The position numbers were made by a program, and so were the translations under genes. Shown here piece after piece: positions 62,400 through 64,000 of a stretch of 64,000 nt of DNA; position 1 is the stretch's first letter, and each line of letters opens with the position of its first letter. Origin of the DNA: Hungatella hathewayi. Lineage in GTDB: Bacteria; Bacillota; Clostridia; Lachnospirales; Lachnospiraceae. The stretch lies in assembly GCA_025149285.1 (NCBI GenBank), contig CP102274.1:144001-208000 (forward strand), written 5' to 3'. A model generated the notes under the pieces. It was given only the letters and a program-made list of their open reading frames with translations, was not told the DNA's origin and searched no databases.

Positions 62400-62568
62400 T
62401 ATTTTAGTTAGTGTTGATTTTTCAAACAAAAATGACACTGGAGTAATGGTTGTAGGAAGAAAACGAATGAATCAGTCTGTCGAGATTATCAATGCTTTCC
62501 AGGGAGATGAAGCGAGAGAACTTTATGAAAAGCTGGTAACAAAGAAAAAGAAGGAGGGTCAAAAGTGA
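62389..62568 (+). CDS. Small protein (59 aa)
   Basis: Overlaps the previous stop by 11 bp and the next start by 4 bp; AAGGAGG lies before the ATG. MVDSILVSVDFSNKNDTGVMVVGRKRMNQSVEIINAF. Its N-terminus resembles an RNase H/resolvase-type strand (SVDFS), but it is far too short for one. Confidence 0.65.
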   Translation: MVDSILVSVDFSNKNDTGVMVVGRKRMNQSVEIINAFQGDEARELYEKLVTKKKKEGQK

Positions 62569-63116
62569 GTTTTCAATACGATCAATATTTAGCTAGGCAT
62601 CGAGCTAATGTGAAAAGGGGGTTCGACTGGCTTTCTAAAAATTTACCGGGACTTATGACAAACACCCTAACCGCCGGGTGGAATACAGAATTTGCTCATG
62701 ATCAGTCTAAAAACGAACCGGATGAGTATGAGGCATACGATGCATATTTCTATGGAAATAATCGCTCTTATGAGGTTGTACAGCGATATCAGCGAGCATG
62801 GTTACTTCATATTCACAGAAATCCTCATCATTGGCAGCACTGGATTCTTATTCATGATGATATGGAAGATGGCGAACTGGAGACCGTTTTGGAAATGCCA
62901 TACGATTACATCATCGAGATGATTTGCGATTGGTGGTCATTCAGTTGGCAGAGTGGAAATCTCTATGAGATATTCAAGTGGTACGAGGAACATTCTAAGT
63001 ATATAAAACTGGCGCAGACAACGAAAATCACAGTCGAGTATATTTTAGACAATATGAAGAAAAAACTTCAGGCATTGCAGTATGCGGATCAATCAGCCAT
63101 GCAACCTGGAGCTTGA
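62565..63116 (+). CDS. DUF5662-family protein
   Basis: 183 residues beginning at GTG. HRANVKRGFDWL, FAHDQSKNEPDEYEAYDAYFYG, HIHRNPHHWQHWIL, YDYIIEMICDWWSFSW are the His/Asp-rich motifs of DUF5662, which suggest a metal-binding HD-like helical fold. Function not established. Confidence 0.85.
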   Translation: MSFQYDQYLARHRANVKRGFDWLSKNLPGLMTNTLTAGWNTEFAHDQSKNEPDEYEAYDAYFYGNNRSYEVVQRYQRAWLLHIHRNPHHWQHWILIHDDMEDGELETVLEMPYDYIIEMICDWWSFSWQSGNLYEIFKWYEEHSKYIKLAQTTKITVEYILDNMKKKLQALQYADQSAMQPGA

Positions 63117-63130
63117 TATTTGGAGGAGCT

Positions 63131-63292
63131 ATGAATAGAACGACAAAAATAAACATCTTAGCGTATGCTTCGGAGCCGGACAAGAATTATAAGTACGAGG
63201 GTGACATCGTCGATTATAAGGGAAAAAGGTATTTCGTAAGTCTGGCAGAAGAGCGAGTGGAATTTATCGGGATTATTAAAGACAAATCATGA
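63131..63292 (+). CDS. Small protein (53 aa)
   Basis: GGAGGAG precedes the ATG. MNRTTKINILAYASEPDKNYKYEGDIVDYKGKRYFVSLAEERVEFIGIIKDKS, probably an all-beta fold. Overlaps the next start. Confidence 0.65.
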   Translation: MNRTTKINILAYASEPDKNYKYEGDIVDYKGKRYFVSLAEERVEFIGIIKDKS

Positions 63293-63591
63293 AAGGAAAC
63301 GAAACTGTGGTGAATGCAGAAATCGAGATTAAACACGAAACTCGACTTTGTAAAGTGAATGGCAAATACGGGATTTTTCATTTATGGGAAGAGCAGTATA
63401 CACGTCCAATAATAGATGAATTAAGGCTTATACCTACTGAGATCGGCTCGCAAGTATTTGGTATTGTAGAGTTCGCTGATTGCGTGAAGAGAGTCCAGCC
63501 AGATGAGATCATATTTTGCGATGAGCAAAGTGATTACTTAGCACAGTTGAATGGGGTTCATGATGGCACTAAGAAAGGAGAAAATAAATGA
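63289..63591 (+). CDS. Small protein (100 aa), unknown
   Basis: Starts within the previous stop. EIKHETRLCKVNGKYGIFHLWEEQYTRPI...VQPDEIIFCDEQSDYLAQLNG; predicted mixed alpha/beta. Not recognised. Confidence 0.65.
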   Translation: MKGNETVVNAEIEIKHETRLCKVNGKYGIFHLWEEQYTRPIIDELRLIPTEIGSQVFGIVEFADCVKRVQPDEIIFCDEQSDYLAQLNGVHDGTKKGENK

Positions 63592-64000
63592 AACAGAATA
63601 TTATTGCAGTAGATTTTGACGGAACTTTATGCGAGAACAAGTGGCCGGAGATTGGTATGCCGAACGAGGAGCTCATCGAGTATCTAAAAAAGAGACAGGC
63701 CAACGGAGAAAAGCTGATTCTCTGGACATCCAGAAATGAAGAGCAGACAAAAAAGGCTGTAGAGTGGTGTAAAAAGTACGGACTGATCTTTGATGCTGTA
63801 AATGATAACCTTCCGGAAATCGTGGAAGCATTTGGTGGAAATTGCAGAAAGATATTTGCAAATGAGTACATAGATGACAGAAATCGCTCTATCGGTTCTT
63901 GCCGCGAGAGATCAAATCTCGAACGCTGGGCTGAAAATGAAGTAGCTATTGCGTGTCGTAGAGAAAAGCCGGACCGGAAAGACGGAGAATGGGATTACGG
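63588..64000 (+). CDS. HAD-like hydrolase, 3' partial
   Basis: Overlaps the previous stop (ATGA) with AAAGGAG upstream. AVDFDGTLCEN is HAD motif I; LILWTSRNEEQTKKAVEWCKKYGLIFDAVNDN and IDDRN follow. Similar HAD-like proteins are encoded by many phages and are thought to act on nucleotides or polynucleotide ends. Runs off the window after 137 residues. Confidence 0.82.
   Translation, partial: MKQNIIAVDFDGTLCENKWPEIGMPNEELIEYLKKRQANGEKLILWTSRNEEQTKKAVEWCKKYGLIFDAVNDNLPEIVEAFGGNCRKIFANEYIDDRNRSIGSCRERSNLERWAENEVAIACRREKPDRKDGEWDY

Larger units (their letters stand above)
40882..64000. mobile_element. Integrated phage-like element, left part
   Basis: It starts with a tyrosine integrase reading toward the junction, then a DUF6431 protein, HTH proteins, many small membrane and zinc-ribbon proteins, three DUF6353 paralogs, a tRNA, a cell-wall hydrolase, its own replication polypeptide, SSB-like protein, methylase-like protein and helicase. 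No capsid, terminase or tail genes are in view, so prophage versus phage-plasmid or satellite cannot be decided here. It continues past the window end. Confidence 0.85.

Noticed and set aside
1..64000. CRISPR arrays, rRNA genes or complete insertion sequences
   Set aside because: No regularly spaced repeats, rRNA signatures or transposase with terminal repeats were seen.

Overview
The window looks like a chromosome segment of a gut-type Clostridia, most likely Lachnospiraceae. The evidence is moderate GC, Shine-Dalgarno sites of the AAAGGAGG type, several CUT1 sugar ABC transporters paired with YesM/YesN two-component systems, lipoprotein signal peptides and a probable preQ1 riboswitch upstream of queT. 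No species marker is present, so this assignment is inference.

Positions 1-41 kb are host chromosome. (i) 2-8619: YesMN-type two-component pair, sugar-binding lipoprotein, two permeases, an MBL-fold hydrolase and an OPA-like MFS exporter/importer. (ii) 8700-11222 (minus): a DHOD-like flavoprotein and a large fused redox protein carrying an ApbE-type flavinylation motif and a C-terminal Cys cluster. (iii) 11453-19186: a second sugar transporter with its own YesMN pair, ending in apbE, the enzyme that could flavinylate the protein in (ii). (iv) 19364-27129: a LacI-controlled operon (two perfect 14-bp operators) with an MgsA-C-like protein, a complete ABC transporter including the only ATPase of the three systems, deoC and a PfkB kinase; this fits deoxyribose or a related pentose. 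(v) 27225-30663 (minus): an FRG-domain gene and an AIPR gene that overlap, a candidate anti-phage pair. (vi) M13 lipoprotein peptidase, riboswitch-queT, XRE regulator. (vii) 34786-40881: an AT-rich exopolysaccharide cluster ending in a UDP-sugar dehydrogenase that lacks its C-terminal third.

From about 40.9 kb to the window end lies an integrated phage-like element whose right end is outside the window. It starts with a minus-strand tyrosine integrase, then a control region, then about 6 kb of very small genes (43.0-50 kb), nearly all of which carry their own terminator. Eight of the gaps carry an identical-geometry motif, CGCA-N14-(T/C)(A/T)TTAT-G, whose final G sits immediately before a ribosome-binding site or a tRNA. 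This looks like a dedicated promoter with initiation inside the motif, as in single-subunit phage RNA polymerase promoters. One of these motifs drives a tRNA whose loop is centred on UUA, which would decode the stop codon UAA. Three neighbouring gene pairs in the element are in the same frame and separated by only one UAA.

From 50.3 kb the genes become tightly overlapped and encode replication functions. The largest is a 1448-residue polypeptide containing an SF3 helicase, a primase-like region, a 3'-5' exonuclease and a family-B-like DNA polymerase, with a strong internal ribosome-binding site and ATG at the helicase-primase/polymerase joint. A DUF2815 protein, a methylase-like protein lacking an obvious NPPY motif, an SF2 helicase and a HAD-like protein follow. 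All family assignments are from motif reading; no database search was run.
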